DNA from: Schistosoma mansoni
Taxonomy: Eukaryota > Platyhelminthes > Trematoda > Strigeidida > Schistosomatidae
Assembly: GCF_000237925.1 (NCBI RefSeq)
Contig: NC_031498.1
Coordinates: 3,952,229 to 4,016,228 of the forward strand
Reading direction: 5' to 3'
DNA: 64,000 bases
Shown here: piece after piece, positions 23,440 through 35,232 of the stretch
Position numbering within the stretch: position 1 is the stretch's first letter
Layout: each line of letters opens with the position of its first letter
Notes under the pieces: model-generated
The model's input: only the letters and a program-made list of their open reading frames with translations
Told to the model about the DNA's origin: nothing
The model's database searches: none
Position numbers and translations under genes: made by a program

Positions 23440-23590
23440 CAACAGATCCTTAGGTATGAACAACACAGAAAGTGTTAAGACTAATGATACTACTCCGTTT
23501 CTCGAACCAAACTAGGTGGAGCGCGGTTCGAACTTGAGATTTAGTGGCGGAAAGTTGAACGTCTTAACTAATGAACCTACTGCTATAGTA
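23440..23590 (-). repeat. SINE D (tRNA-like), copy 2
   Basis: CTTAGGTATGAACAACAC, AACCAAACTAGGTGGAGCG, CGGTTCGAACTTGAGATTTAG, GTCTTAACTAATGAACC. Same orientation as copy 1, 200 bp away. Confidence 0.6.
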
Positions 23591-24244
23591 TTTCATTACT
23601 CAGAAATTCAACAAATAAGCTAATATAATCCAGTAATCACTTAGAAAATATAAAATGATAAGAAAAAACCCTATGAGTTTTTTCGCAATGGTTGAAGGAG
23701 GATAATAAACGAAGCTTTAAAAAGTAAATAATAACCACTCATGAGAAAAACACACATAACAATGATATTATCATTTTAAGAAATAACAGAAATCTCAACG
23801 GAATGAACAAATATAAATTCAAATTTCCATAATTAGAAGTACACAACTAATTAAGAGTTACGAATAAAACCATTGCTTCTTCCTTCATCACACGCTTAAC
23901 CTGCAAAGTGCAACTAATAACAAATGTAACAACTGTATGGGATCAGTTAATTAATTAGTCAGTGGATCATTAAACATATAAGTTTTGATCATTCATAAAC
24001 TATGAGAATAATGAGATATAGTGGATTAAGTGAAACAACCAATAGTTTACTATTTTAATTAAATAGTATTATATGGACCGAAAGAAATTGAGGCAATTGA
24101 TTAGCATTCTATAAAAATTAGTTGCTACGCTGTATCAATGATGCAATATATAGCTTATTGCAAAGCTAAACTAAAAACATTCATGTTTGAGGAAAACTAG
24201 TTGAGAAACCTACGGGAAGTCAAATGTTGCAAACAACAACTTAC

Positions 24245-25253
24245 GATGTTTCTCCGAATTGTGAAGGATCAGTTGTTCGTGAATGTCCTGCAGTATTCCC
24301 ATTTCTGAATTGACTACTTGAATTAATATTTTGATTACTACTGTTAACCGATGTTGATATTATTGTATTGGCATGATTAGGCAAAGAAATTCCTGATACT
24401 GGTGGTGGTAATATGGAGTCAGGAACACCATCAACGCTATTGCTTAGAGTAGCCATAGTAAGTGCATACAATTCCATAAAACGTGGATCACTGAGTAATT
24501 GATTAGCAGTTTCTGAATCAATACCCATAATTTGTTTTAATAAATTTTGATGTGGAAAAAATGAGTTCGAGCATAATGATGATGGGACTGAAGGTGATAC
24601 TAAGTGTGCAGATGATGATGACAAAGGTCTGATCTGTGAACCACAACTTGTAGGTTCTTGCAATCCTCTTGGTGGTAGATATGAATGAGCAGGAAGAGAA
24701 TCAGCTGAATTACGTAAAGAAAATGGTATCGAATTAACATTATGATTGGTCAATGGAGAATATTTTGAAACTGTATCATGGATTCGTTCACAATTGTGAT
24801 TTGTACCAACTGTTGTAGGAAAGTATGATGCTCCTTTTAACGAATCATTACCTGTTGAATTCCAAGATTTATTGTTACCATTGTTATCTACAATAGGACA
24901 CCGGTTTGTATATGTAGGATTGTCAAATTTGGGATACGCAAAAGATTTATCATATTCATTATGACGATGTGAATACTTATCGTATACAGAATTTTTGATA
25001 TCGCGCTGCTCTGATTTTCTGTAGGTTCGCTTTTTACCACTTGGATGTTTTGGAGATTTGGATTTAATAGTAGTTTGTGACTTGGATTCTTCTGATTGAG
25101 CAGAGGAATGCATAACTTCATCAGTTAAAGCAGCTACACTAAATTGATGACAATGAGATTTGTTACTATTGATAGAGTCGGATCGTTTAAGATTTTCAGA
25201 TGGAACGGAAACCATTGGCATTGTTTTAACACTATCAGCATCACAACTGTTAC
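24245..25253 (-). CDS. Visible exon 4 (Ser/Asn-rich with a basic patch)
   Basis: 1009 nt. Acceptor TTTATAG precedes 25253; donor ACATC|GTAAGT at 24245. It reads from a split Gly codon into NSCDADSVKTMPMVSV, then a Ser/Lys-rich basic segment (SGKKRTYRKSEQR), Asn/Tyr-rich sequence and a more ordered-looking, hydrophobic segment LLKQIMGIDSETANQLL followed by FMELYALTMATL, then Ser/Asn-rich sequence ending FGET. The LLKQIM...TMATL stretch could form short amphipathic helices and may be a docking motif (inference). It ends in phase 2 and joins the next exon as TC+G = Ser. Confidence 0.78.
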
Positions 25254-25335
25254 CTATAAAAATCATATCAATAAGTAGGTGAATAAATAAATAATTTAGA
25301 AAATTCAAAACTACTAACTAGAAGTAATGTATTTA

Positions 25336-25575
25336 ATAATTTTTCAATCACGAACTAATCTTAGTTGGACGACTGCTGAAAACCTGAAAGCACTGGACAG
25401 CTGTTTCATCCCAGTATAGGACTCTTCAGCATTATTCACCCACGGCCAAACATCCAGGATTCGAAACCAGAAACCTCAGTATCCAGCTCGAATACTGTAA
25501 ACGTCTAACTACAATCAATCTACGATATTGAGGGACCAGCTTCCATTGCCTATGGTGGATAACTGATTTAAAACC
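25336..25575 (-). repeat. Family B SINE, minus orientation
   Basis: 3' body CACGAACTAATCTTAGTTGG, hammerhead complement, B-box complement GGATTCGAAACC, and leader complement CTTCCATTGCC (25549-25559). Core CTGAAGA (N7 = A) and stem II GTCC/GGAT are intact with a G-U pair, stem III ACAGCTGT is self-complementary, but stem I hardly pairs. Confidence 0.65.
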
Positions 25576-26154
25576 ATTAAGTTTAAGCTTCACTGGTCAC
25601 TGCTTTTAACTAGAACCCCGGGAATCGTGTCTCGAAGCAAGCCACTAATGAGCCCATGACTATTATTAGTACATATTTACTGAACTGTAAATGGAAAAAA
25701 TTTATTATCATCACCAAAGAATCTACCAATTTGAACCATTTCTTTAGCATTTGGATAGTACCAGCCAGGAACTTTTTTCTTCGAAATAGTAGTTCTTTAC
25801 AGTTACACGTTAAATTTCAATTTTCTGATACTCTGTAGCCTGGTAAGATCCAAATTTCTGGAGTTAGCAACCATAGTTTCCTCTTTATTCATGTATCATG
25901 AGAAATCATCATTTCCTACCATCGCAGTAATAGGCTAGTTCCTATCAATTATAATTATTAATGGTCGCTATGGCATTGACAAAATATTTGCATACTACCG
26001 TAAATAAGAGGATAAATTATATGATCTAAAGAGACTTTTTACTCAAGAAAATTTGTCAACTAAATTGTAATAAAAATTCATACATATCACCTATCATCCA
26101 TCAGATTCACATATATTATGAAGTAATTATCAGAAGTTTATTTAGCATTGAAAT

Positions 26155-26262
26155 ATTGTACTAATGACGTTGTATAGAAAGAAAATGAAAGCTTCACGAT
26201 TGAACTATCCAGCTCAGAGAATACAACAGCTCAAAAATACCACATAAGCTTGATACTGTAAT
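26155..26262 (+). repeat. Family C fragment
   Basis: TGAAAGCTTCACGATTGAAC, TATCCAGCTCAGAGAATAC, CACATAAGCTTG follow family C order. Core is CTAATGA, so the hammerhead-like fold is broken. Confidence 0.45.
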
Positions 26263-27730
26263 TATAGGATGGTTATTTTCTTTGATTTATAGTGAAAAGA
26301 AAACAGCATTTGACAACAGATGAAATATTTCTTACGGAATGACAGTAAAGTTATGACTTTTTTAGAAAGTTATGTCATCCATTTAGTCATGAGACGTATT
26401 TTCTGCATGTGGAAACTAGTAACGATTGTAGCTAGGTATTAAAATCGGAATAAATGATGATCTGGGACCTAAATTTCTGATTCAGTAATTCATTTAGCAA
26501 GTAAAAGTTAACAGATGTACTTTGAACTTGGAGAAATATCACTTTGAATGTCTGTCAGTCAATAATGATTAAAATAGAAACTGGTAAATATGTGTATTAA
26601 CACAAGTTGTCATACCACATCAACAACACAACAAGATTATTAGCAAGGAAGTGTAGCGACAATGATAATAAGAACTACTAAATGGAAGAAAAAGTATGTA
26701 TAAAGGAATACTAGAACTCAAAATCTACAGTGGTTTAAAGAACAACTGTATCTGAGCCACTATCACAGATTCTCATCCATAATCAGCCGACGTTTCAGCT
26801 ACTGATAATAGATGATTATAATAGCTATTATAAACTGATAATAGTCAGCCAAACAAAACTATGAAGAGCATCATTTAAAACTGTAACAACCTAATAAATA
26901 AAAGTCAATTGCTTTGAACACTAAGTCATATTTTTAATCGATAATAGATTATTATAATAGACTATCCCATTGTATATCTTACTAATATTTACCTATTATT
27001 TACAATATTGTTCAAAGTAAAAGAGTCATATCGAATATTCAATAACAATTAACTAGAAAAACATGAAGAGAAAGAAGAAATCAAAAGTCTATACTATTTA
27101 CAATGCATACACACATATACACTCACACACATACAAACATAAATATGTAAAGGGATTGAATTATGAAACGATTTTTCTCAATAATTATTTGTTTTCCTGT
27201 TATAATTTAAACTCTTTTTCTTGTATCCACACAATAATAAAAATAAGATAAACTAAATAGTAAAAAGGGATGTAAATAAGTAGATGAATAATTGGAACAG
27301 AAAATAACTTATTCAAACATTAACTAATAAATAGACACATTGAATGAAAACAAAACACATTCTCCTAAAAAAGCAATGGATAAATAATAATAATAATGAT
27401 TGACTGGTTGACTGATTACATTGCGTCTGTTTCAAACACGCACATGATCAGTCATGTAATTGTGACTACCACTGGAGATAACAACAACACCAACGAGAAG
27501 AAGAAGAAATATACGGACTCGCATACATACACATACCCAGACAAATCATAGTACTTTCTACTTAGAAGATGAGGATGGTTATACTAATAATATCAATAAT
27601 AATAATGAATGATATGGAGAACTATGATTATTCTTGTTAGCGATGATGACATGTATGCTTTTGAGTTATTTTTCTTTCTTACTGTTTTATAAATCCATCG
27701 AATTTCAGGCGACCCGATTGAATACCTGTA

Positions 27731-28101
27731 CTACCTGTTCCTAACATCTAGATGTTTCAACAAGTTATCTGTTCTTGTTTGTCTGTTTTAACACATCATT
27801 TAGTCAATTAATCTCATAACCTATTCAAGTGAATTCATGAAAAGTTTACGACACTTCGCTGTACAAGTTACAATAAAGTGCAATCAGAGATATCGTGGTT
27901 TCTGGCAATATGCATCGAAAAGAATGTACATTATTCAAATGTCGACTTCTGAACTGCTAACATTTAACTTGTAATCACTCAATATTCGTCGTCAGGATCG
28001 ATCAACAAATAAGAAACGTAAACTTGTTGTAATACTTCGTGCCAAGAATTCTCTATTGTATCAATAATATAATATTGAAGAGAGCTAATAATAATAATAA
28101 A
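27731..28101 (+). repeat. 370-bp interspersed repeat, copy 1
   Basis: Nearly identical over its whole length to 54355-54721: CTACCTGTTC, ACATCTAGATGTTTCAA, AAGTTTACGACACTTCGCTG, GATATCGTGGTTTCTGGCAA, CGTCGTCAGGATCGATCAAC, GAGCTAATAATAAT. By eye about 95% identity. It contains AATAAA and ends in a (TAA)n run, which suggests a retroposed or LTR-like sequence, but I see no coding frame or clear boundary repeats. Confidence 0.75.
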
Positions 28102-28261
28102 TTACCATATCATATTAACTGTTGTAGTACATTGATGTGTATATGTAAAGGATTTTTTCATGCAATCTTATTTTTATCATTAATATTATAATGAATTATT
28201 TTTGTTTCTTCACTGCAGTTAACAATTAAAAAATGTATGTGTATAAATTGTCTGTACTACA

Positions 28262-28600
28262 GTCAGTCAAATGTCACATAGAACCTAAAACACATATAAA
28301 TCGACTCAAGTTACCATATCTCATTTGCATAGTGAAATTGTCAGGGTAAATCCTAGGGTAATAGAAGTAGTAACAGGATTAATAGGAATAGAAAACACTA
28401 GAGATTCAAGGTACATTTCGAGAGGAAAATATAGATTAGTAAAATAATTCTTTCTTTAAATCTATGAGAAATTAAAGGACTTAAAATTTAAGGGAATACA
28501 AAGAGTGAATGTATTCGCGACACTGAGAATAATTCTTAACCAGATCATTCAATCTCTAACACTATTGATTACGATGATCAGGTGGACCCTAAATAGGTAT
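28262..28600 (-). mobile_element. Decayed LINE 3' end, (ACTG)n-tail family
   Basis: Shares the 3' UTR order of the copy at 34.2 kb: GTCAGTCA tail, AGTTACCATATCTCATTTGCA against AGTTGCCATACCACATTAGCA, GAAATTGTCAGGG, and further matches into the coding end near 28500-28590. Strongly diverged. Confidence 0.5.
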
Positions 28601-30963
28601 TGCACTACAAACTCTTGTTATTTACTATTGAATCAATATAAGAAAAAATGTATGAAAAATGTGTCATTACTTTTAGGCATAGAAACAAAATGTAATTCGC
28701 AGTAGTAGTTGAACTCTAATTGACACTCAAGAGATATACACATCATGTTAGAATATTGACTGTTACGCATACAAAATTTACTTAACTGTCAGTGATTTAT
28801 TTTCTAAATAAATGTTAGAGAAAAGTGTTGCTTTTAAAACTATTGAGAAATGTTATAACTGATAGAACTGATAACTATTTTATAAAGAATAAACAGATAT
28901 CATGGATGATGGTTGCGCTGCATAGCACATCGACTGATGTCAGTAATAGTATGGTCGAGATTAAATTCAATATAAAATCACACATGATGCAAAACATAAA
29001 GACCTCTGGTTCGAAAGTTACATGATGTGTACAATAAACGAAAGTCTTAAACTAGAACAAAGACAACTATTCAGTGCTCACTAGTCTTCAATGATTTATA
29101 AATTCATGCCAGTTTGTAGTGAAAATTAATACTAAATTTATCATTCATCACAAACTGTTTAATGTTATTGGTGATTGAGGTGTATGTAATGTATCCCCAA
29201 CCAACGCCTACCTCAACATTCAAAAGACAAACGAGTATTGATCTAAACCATGTTAGTAGGTATAAACTACCTTTTTGAGGTTCATGAGATAATCGATAAC
29301 AGTGACAATTTAAGGTGATATGGTTCAGATGTATTTCTTTTCTATTTTATTCTAGATATTGAGTTCCAGTATTTCTTTATACATTCCCCTCTAACTAGTC
29401 TTACCGAACCTTATTGTAAATGTGTATTCTTTCTCAAGGAAGGTGGTTTTTAGTGAAAACTAATAATTATAGTTGGTGAACAGATGAGTCCCTTTTACTA
29501 ATCGAGGTATTCTCAGTGGTTAATTATTGTTTTCCACTTTCTTCACTCTTAGTGAAATCAACTTCTATAGGCAGACACAATACTTATCAGATTGTAAACG
29601 TTTTTTTCTAATTATTACGATCATTACATTTTTCTTTTTATTTAGTCAAAATTAACAATTTCCGATTTAAGTTAGCGGTATTAAAACTTATACTGATAGC
29701 GATCTAGCAAACAATTATTCCTTGTATACTAATTTTCGTTCGTGCTGTAAACGTAACTGATAATGAACTATTTTGTCAGAATTCATTTTATCAATGATGG
29801 GTAAGCTTTTCTGCAGAGGTTAAAACTAAAACTGCATTGTTTCGCAAAGTGGATGATTTAAAAATATCGTCAACTTACTAACCTATGCAACTTCCAAAAA
29901 ATAAAACATTGAGTTTACTGGGTCAATAAACAAAATAAATACAATTCAGTGAAAAAATTCAATGAAAACAAAATTTCCCTCGCCGAATTTCATAGCTTTT
30001 GATCAACTTCTATAGTGACTTCCTCAATATAAGTGGTAGCTGACTAACCACGATAAATCTCACAACCATTATAGTTGATAACAAGAAATTAATCATATGT
30101 TAACAATAATGGTTATGTTCGAAATATATTTGATTACAGTAAGGAATTCGTAGCACAAAATACGACATATTTCAACAAATTCTTGTTTAGTGACACTTTC
30201 ATGTAGTATATACATTCGATAGATGAATATTTCGTGCAAATAAATTTCATTTATTTCGATAATAGACAAACTGGAAAATATATAAACTATTGTTTCGTTT
30301 AAATTTTGCAGTATTTAGGTAAACGATAGATCGTAGTTTTATAGAGGTGACCCAGATGATTACCAGCTCAAGTAGATACTTTGATCGTGTTTTGTTTTTC
30401 GAGTTGAATTTATTTAATTGTGAAGCTTTTATTGTCATTAACTAAGTCAGTAATTAGTTAAAATATAGAAACTTTCTGAAATTTTTCACAATTGTAAAAC
30501 AGATAGCCTAGAGGTTGAGACAGACGCTTCTGTGTACGGTACTACACTATTCGTCCTCTACTAAATGCTAAATAGTACTTTGAACAACCCAGTAAAAGTA
30601 ACTACTCAATAACGTGATCCGAGTAGGTATACTTGGATTGAGTTCCAACGTTTTATGTATAAAAGCCGATGTATGAAACGCAACTGAAAGAGAAAACAGA
30701 GTAAAGGATAGAAAGGTTTCTGAGCTTCAAAGGCCAATGGTTTTTGGAAGTTGAATTAGTTCTAAACATTAAGTCATCAGTACTGTACAATTTCAAATGT
30801 AAACTTACCAATTAATATATTTGGAAAACAAAATTAAGTTATTAAACACCAAATCTCGAAAAAAGAATAAAATATCCTTAGTTCCTTCTCCTCACCACCA
30901 CCAAGAAGAGAAAGAATTGTATGAATAAGCGCAATCATTCATGTATTCACTCTTTATACTTAC

Positions 30964-31006
30964 CATATGTTACCTTGTCAGCTTTTTGCGGTGAAATAAT
31001 ATCCGG
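30964..31006 (-). CDS. Visible exon 3, 43-nt microexon
   Basis: A 43-nt exon between acceptor TTTAG at 31007-31008 and donor ATATG|GTAAGT at 30964. It encodes PDIISPQKADKVTY plus the first base of a Gly codon. It enters in phase 0 and leaves in phase 1, which is exactly what the exon at 25253 needs (G + GT). An alternative inner donor after GACAAG (GTAACA) would give a 33-nt exon that breaks the downstream phase, so the outer donor is preferred. Too short for an ordinary open-frame search; it is supported by splice signals and phase only. Confidence 0.65.
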
Positions 31007-31209
31007 CTAAAGTATAATAAAAAGAACAAAAACAGAAAATAAATACATAAATCAGTTTAATGCGCTACGTTCACACAAGCACACATAAATAGAAATTTAA
31101 ACATTATACTTCACTTTACATGTTGCTCTCACTCACTTTCACTCTCTCCATAGCTTTCTCGTCCTGTCTTTCTTGTTTTACCTCTTACTCTAAATGACAT
31201 AAAAATTAT

Positions 31210-31390
31210 TTTTAGTTTGTATCACAGACCACTATGGAAAAATTAAAAGCACTGGACGGCTGTTTCGTTCTAGTACGGTATTCTTTCCTTAACAGTGAAT
31301 TATCTATGAACCTACCACAGGGGATCAGACCCAGGACTTTTAGTCTCCAGAAGGGCGCTTAATCTCTAGAATAGTTTAATGTATCACTGG
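31210..31390 (-). repeat. Family B SINE, decayed, minus orientation
   Basis: AAAGCACTGGACGGCTGTTTC, AACAGTGAATTATCTATGAA and CTTAATCTCTAGAATAGTTT keep the family order. Core TTAAGGA is not a hammerhead core. Confidence 0.6.
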
Positions 31391-31603
31391 AAGTGATTTA
31401 ATTCCCACTGAGAGGAAAAGAGCTCAGGTTCAAACAATTTGCTCAGAATTAGTAGTGAAACAGTACAAAATTTAAATAGGTTATGGTTACATTTTTAAGT
31501 AAGTCAATAACACATATACCATAGGACCAGAACGATAATGTGTAATGGTCCGAAATTCACACTGGTTTAAGAAAACACTAACTAGAAATTTAAAGCATAC
31601 AAT

Positions 31604-31765
31604 GAAATAAATCATGAACCGATCAGTGTTAGATCAACATTGAAAACCTAGAAGCACCGGACGGCTGTTTCGTCCTACCATGCAACTTCTCAGCAGTGTA
31701 TATCCACGATCCCGCACGCGGGACTCGAGCCCAGAGCCTTCGGTTCGTCATCAAAATAAAAACCA
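31604..31765 (-). repeat. Family B SINE, minus orientation
   Basis: ATGAACCGATCAGTGTTAGA, GGCTGTTTCGTCCTACCATG, TCTCAGCAGTGTATATCCAC, GATCCCGCACGCGGGACTCG. Core CTGAGAA has lost G8. Truncated in the promoter region, only 220 bp from the copy at 31210-31390 and in the same orientation. Confidence 0.65.
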
Positions 31766-32626
31766 GACAATTTTCACAACCCCACACTATAAAAGAGTCT
31801 GTTTATATTACAAAAAGGAAATGAAACACCGCTTCGATATTATAAGGAACGAAACTTCACTCAAAAATTAAAAATATTAGGTTACTTGATGAATAAGCCA
31901 AAATAAAGTTGAATAAGATAAAAATTAATCCTGGGTGATTGAAAGTAGACAGTAAGAAAATCTGGACAGGAAGGCAGTAACAGCCGGGAAAATGCAGCAG
32001 TAACTTCCCAAACTTCGAATTTAGTTGGCTCAAATCCAACTGGAGATATCAGTTCCCCTAAGACTGCAGGTACACTTTACTGATAAGTGTAAGCCACCTG
32101 CGCAAAACCTAGATCAAGAATCTCCTACTAAACACCTCCAACCACGTAATATAAAATCTCATTCATAATAACTTTAGATTGTATTAAATCTGCCATATTA
32201 CTGGTCAAGTACCTATGATATCACTTATATTTCATGATACTATTAATAGGAAGGGTTTGTATTCTTACTAATGTTGATATTCAAGAGTTTGGTTAGCATC
32301 TCTGTAAGCATATACACAGATGCCTTGAACGAGTGCCTAGATGCATAGGACAAATAGATATGAGTTGAAATTTAATAGTAAATATTAACAATAAAAAAAG
32401 CAAAACCACTTCCTAATAATGATACTTATTACACATTTCGAACAAATTAATAGCTTTATAGATTTAATAGCTTGACAAAAAATGCATTGATGTTTGAAAT
32501 GGTAAATACTGGGGTTTTAGTTTAAATCAGTGTATTAAAGAATATTGGTTTGTGATAGAAAGCGAAAATAAAATGGGATCATGAATTTGTTAAGGATGGT
32601 TTCTTAAAATTAAATTAAATCATTTA

Positions 32627-32785
32627 CTAAGTACATAGGTATGAGCCACACTTCAAGTACACGGACTAACAATATTAACCTATTGCCCAAAGCGAAGTAG
32701 AAAGAGTACAGTTCGAACCTGGGATTTAGTAGCTGAAAGTCAAACAGCCTAAACACTAAGTCACCAATCCAGGATGATAGCCGTT
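32627..32785 (-). repeat. SINE D (tRNA-like), copy 3
   Basis: AAGTACATAGGTATGAGCC, TGCCCAAAGCGAAGTAGAAAG, AGTTCGAACCTGGGATTTAG, CCTAAACACTAAGTCACC. The best-kept B-box complement of the family. Confidence 0.65.
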
Positions 32786-33580
32786 TACTAAAACATCTGA
32801 TTGTGTATTCGGATAGCTTCAGTTATTAATTATTTCATTATGATATTCTATTGTATACTCATAATTCTTGTTATGTATTCATTAGGCATGATATTCGTTT
32901 GATTAATAGTTATTTAACTTTAATTAATGTTCACCACAAAGTGAATCTGTACATGGAGAAGTGCTATTTTTCCCTAGAACAAATTCTTCACAATCAATCA
33001 CGTCTACTATTATTTTATTTCATGGCTCAGTGAGATATAAACTTTATTCAGTTCCAATTACACCTATTATCAAATCGTATGTAATCATTCCGAATCCCTT
33101 TCCAATTATTATAATAAACCTACTACGCCACCACCACCTTAGTACAACTAGGTGATAAGTCCCAGTTACGATAAAATCCAACGTCTGGATTCCACTGCTA
33201 CTAATCACTATTTAAAAATGTATAATTCCACAAACTGAAAAAGCCATCAAATGTTTTGTTTAGTTATAGTTTTTAATGAAAATGAAGTGCGAATGTTAAG
33301 TTTTCAGTGGAATAAGTTAACAAGTTGATTGGCCTAAATTCAGTCAAGTTACATAAAGAATACAGTTTAATGAAATGGGAAACTATTCTCTCTTTCCTTC
33401 TTAATTTTTTCTCAAAAGAAACTTAATTTAGGGTGAACTATTTTGTTTACCATAAAACAGTAAACAAGAGAAAAAAAATTGTTTTTTGAAAGAAAATTTA
33501 AATTATAAAGGGAATAAACTAATAAATAAAAATTATTAAATACTCAGTAAACAATTGAAGATTTATGGTAAGCAGAGATG

Positions 33581-33740
33581 GATAGTGGCTAGCAGTGGAA
33601 TCCAGGACGCGCGTTTCGTCCTATTTGGGACTCGTCAGATGGATGTACCTGCATCTCAGAGTTGATGTTCACTCTGGGACTCGAACCCTGTACCCTCGCT
33701 TCAAACGCCATCGCGTTATCCACTCGGCCACTGAGTCCTA
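33581..33740 (-). repeat. Sm-alpha-like SINE with tRNA-like promoter and hammerhead
   Basis: On the minus strand the order is: A-box-like TGGCCGAGTGG (33720-33730), B-box-like GGGTTCGAGTCCCAG (33674-33688), a spacer, then a hammerhead domain (33600-33644) and CCACTGCTAGCCAC. This is the layout of the schistosome Sm-alpha family, known to be transcribed by RNA polymerase III and to encode active hammerhead ribozymes. Nearly complete. Confidence 0.8.
33600..33644 (-). ncRNA. Hammerhead ribozyme (Sm-alpha type)
   Basis: Core CTGACGA (position 7 is C, which tolerates any base), stem II GTCC/GGAC with loop CAAATA, GAA, stem III ACGC/GCGT with no loop, then C17. Stem I is ATCCAT against CTGGAT, so the pair next to the core is mismatched (T opposite C) while the other five pair. 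All invariant core bases are present. Activity may be lowered by the stem I mismatch. Confidence 0.75.
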
Positions 33741-34194
33741 GATTCATGTGCTCGACTTTCACAGAAACACACTTTTTCCAAAATAGTGATACTACGCACC
33801 GTCGAATCAATCATAATCCACCAAGGGCATAGCATAATTGTGTTGACCCAAGTTCTCATACCATATTTTTTATGATGAGATGAAATCAACAAAACTAGTG
33901 ACATAGAGATAGAAATAATGCAGCAGTGATAATAACGGGAAAGACTACTGATTGAGAATACCGTTCGAATAGGCAGAATGGAAAGGTCGTGTATGAAGGA
34001 AGACTGAGATTATGGATCCGCGACATTGTGACCGATTCTAGACTGTCACCTAAAATCTCCAGCCACTGACCAAGGTTATCAGCGTAGAGGTTCAACCAAA
34101 TAGTCTGGATGTACTTACATAATTCAGACCAATGGTCAATGACTTCATAAATCGATGGCCCCCTTTCTATACAAAAGTAGGTGAAACAGAATTC

Positions 34195-34800
34195 AGTCAG
34201 TCAGTCAGTCAGTTACAACGTAGAACTTCGTACGTACGTACATCAGTTCGAGTTGCCATACCACATTAGCACAGAGATGCAGTTGTCGATTCGAAGCCCA
34301 TAGTGGTAGAAGTAGTAAAAGCATAAACATTAATGTGAAAGATTAGGGTTTGAAGATGTTATTGAAGGAGTATAATACAGTGAACTAAATTTGGAAAGAG
34401 AAAAAGGATAGGGACATGAAGAATTCAGAAGATTAGAATTTGGTAGAACACAAAGAGTGGATGCACCTTCGCCATTGCAAACGATTTTGAGCCATGTCAT
34501 TCAAGGTCTCTAACCATCGGTAGCTATCATCTCGCGAATCCCAACCAGGTAGTCTACACCTACCAACATGGCTCAGTCCACTTGTCAGCGACTTCATGGA
34601 TTTATGCCATGTTTTGGTCTGGCCACCCCTAGCTTTCTTCCAACCTGCTCCCACACCATAAAGCATTGCACGTCGAGGCAGTCGGTGGTTGGGCATACGT
34701 AACACATGTCCCAGCCATCTCAAATGATGGAGTTTCACTACTTCATCAATCGATTTGCCATCCTTACCTAGTACCCGTCAAGAATATACATTTCAGCGAC
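34195..34800 (-). mobile_element. LINE 3' end with (ACTG)n tail
   Basis: The minus strand from about 34740 to 34433 encodes LHHLRWLGHVLRMPNHRLPR, then GAGWKKARGGQTKTWHKSM, GRCRLPGWDSRDDSYRWLE and WRRCIHSLC, the C-terminal domain of a schistosome EN-RT polyprotein. A 3' UTR follows and ends in a (CTGA)n / ACTG tandem tail at about 34194-34214. It is 5'-truncated, as expected from incomplete reverse transcription. Five other copies of this 3' end lie in the window. Confidence 0.7.
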
Positions 34801-35109
34801 TGAAAGTCAAATGTGCTACCCACTAAATCATCAATCCATACAATGGTTAAGTAACAAAGAAATATACAGATGGTAAAGGAAACCCCAAGTGACATTGCAT
34901 GGGAAACAGATTTTCGCCTTGGACAAACAATGGAACTATTTGCGTTCCAGAGATCATACGTTGTCCCATAATTCTTGAACTAATATCAGTCAGCGATGAA
35001 AACTATCTGCAAGCATTATGACTTTGATCTTCATATACAAACAGGAATATAACACATATTGAATAATGGAAAATACTTGTCTTATGTAGAGTGTTACGGT
35101 ACATTTATT

Positions 35110-35232
35110 CAGTTTATTTACCGGGTGCATATTTATATACTTGGCTTCGACAGGCTTAATAACACCATCCCCTTTTCTGCATCGAAGTAAATGGAACAGA
35201 GTTTAAACCTACGATGTAGTAAATGAAGTATT
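35110..35232 (-). repeat. SINE D (tRNA-like), copy 4
   Basis: TTACCGGGTGCATATTTATA, CTTGGCTTCGACAGGC, ATCGAAGTAAATGGAACAGAG, GATGTAGTAAATGAAGTATT. Promoter end truncated. Confidence 0.55.

Larger units (their letters stand above)
20233..24244 (-). other. Intron 4
   Basis: Phase-2 intron of 4.0 kb. It holds a broken CR1-like LINE (20490-21360) and two tRNA-like SINE D copies (23106-23245, 23440-23590). Nothing recognisable in 21400-23050 or 23600-24240. Confidence 0.6.
25254..30963 (-). other. Intron 3
   Basis: Phase-1 intron of 5.7 kb. It holds a family B SINE (25336-25575), a family C fragment (26155-26262), one copy of the 370-bp duplicated sequence (27731-28101) and a decayed LINE 3' end (28262-28600). 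About 28700-30960 is AT-rich with no feature I recognise. Confidence 0.6.

Noticed and set aside
33670-33735. Possible tRNA gene (A- and B-box-like segments)
   Set aside because: The same segments recur upstream of every Sm-alpha-like hammerhead; they are a SINE promoter, and no full cloverleaf was found.
34252-34738. Host gene on the minus strand (101-codon frame)
   Set aside because: It matches the C-terminal domain of LINE polyproteins, recurs in the window with decay, and is followed by a LINE-type tail.
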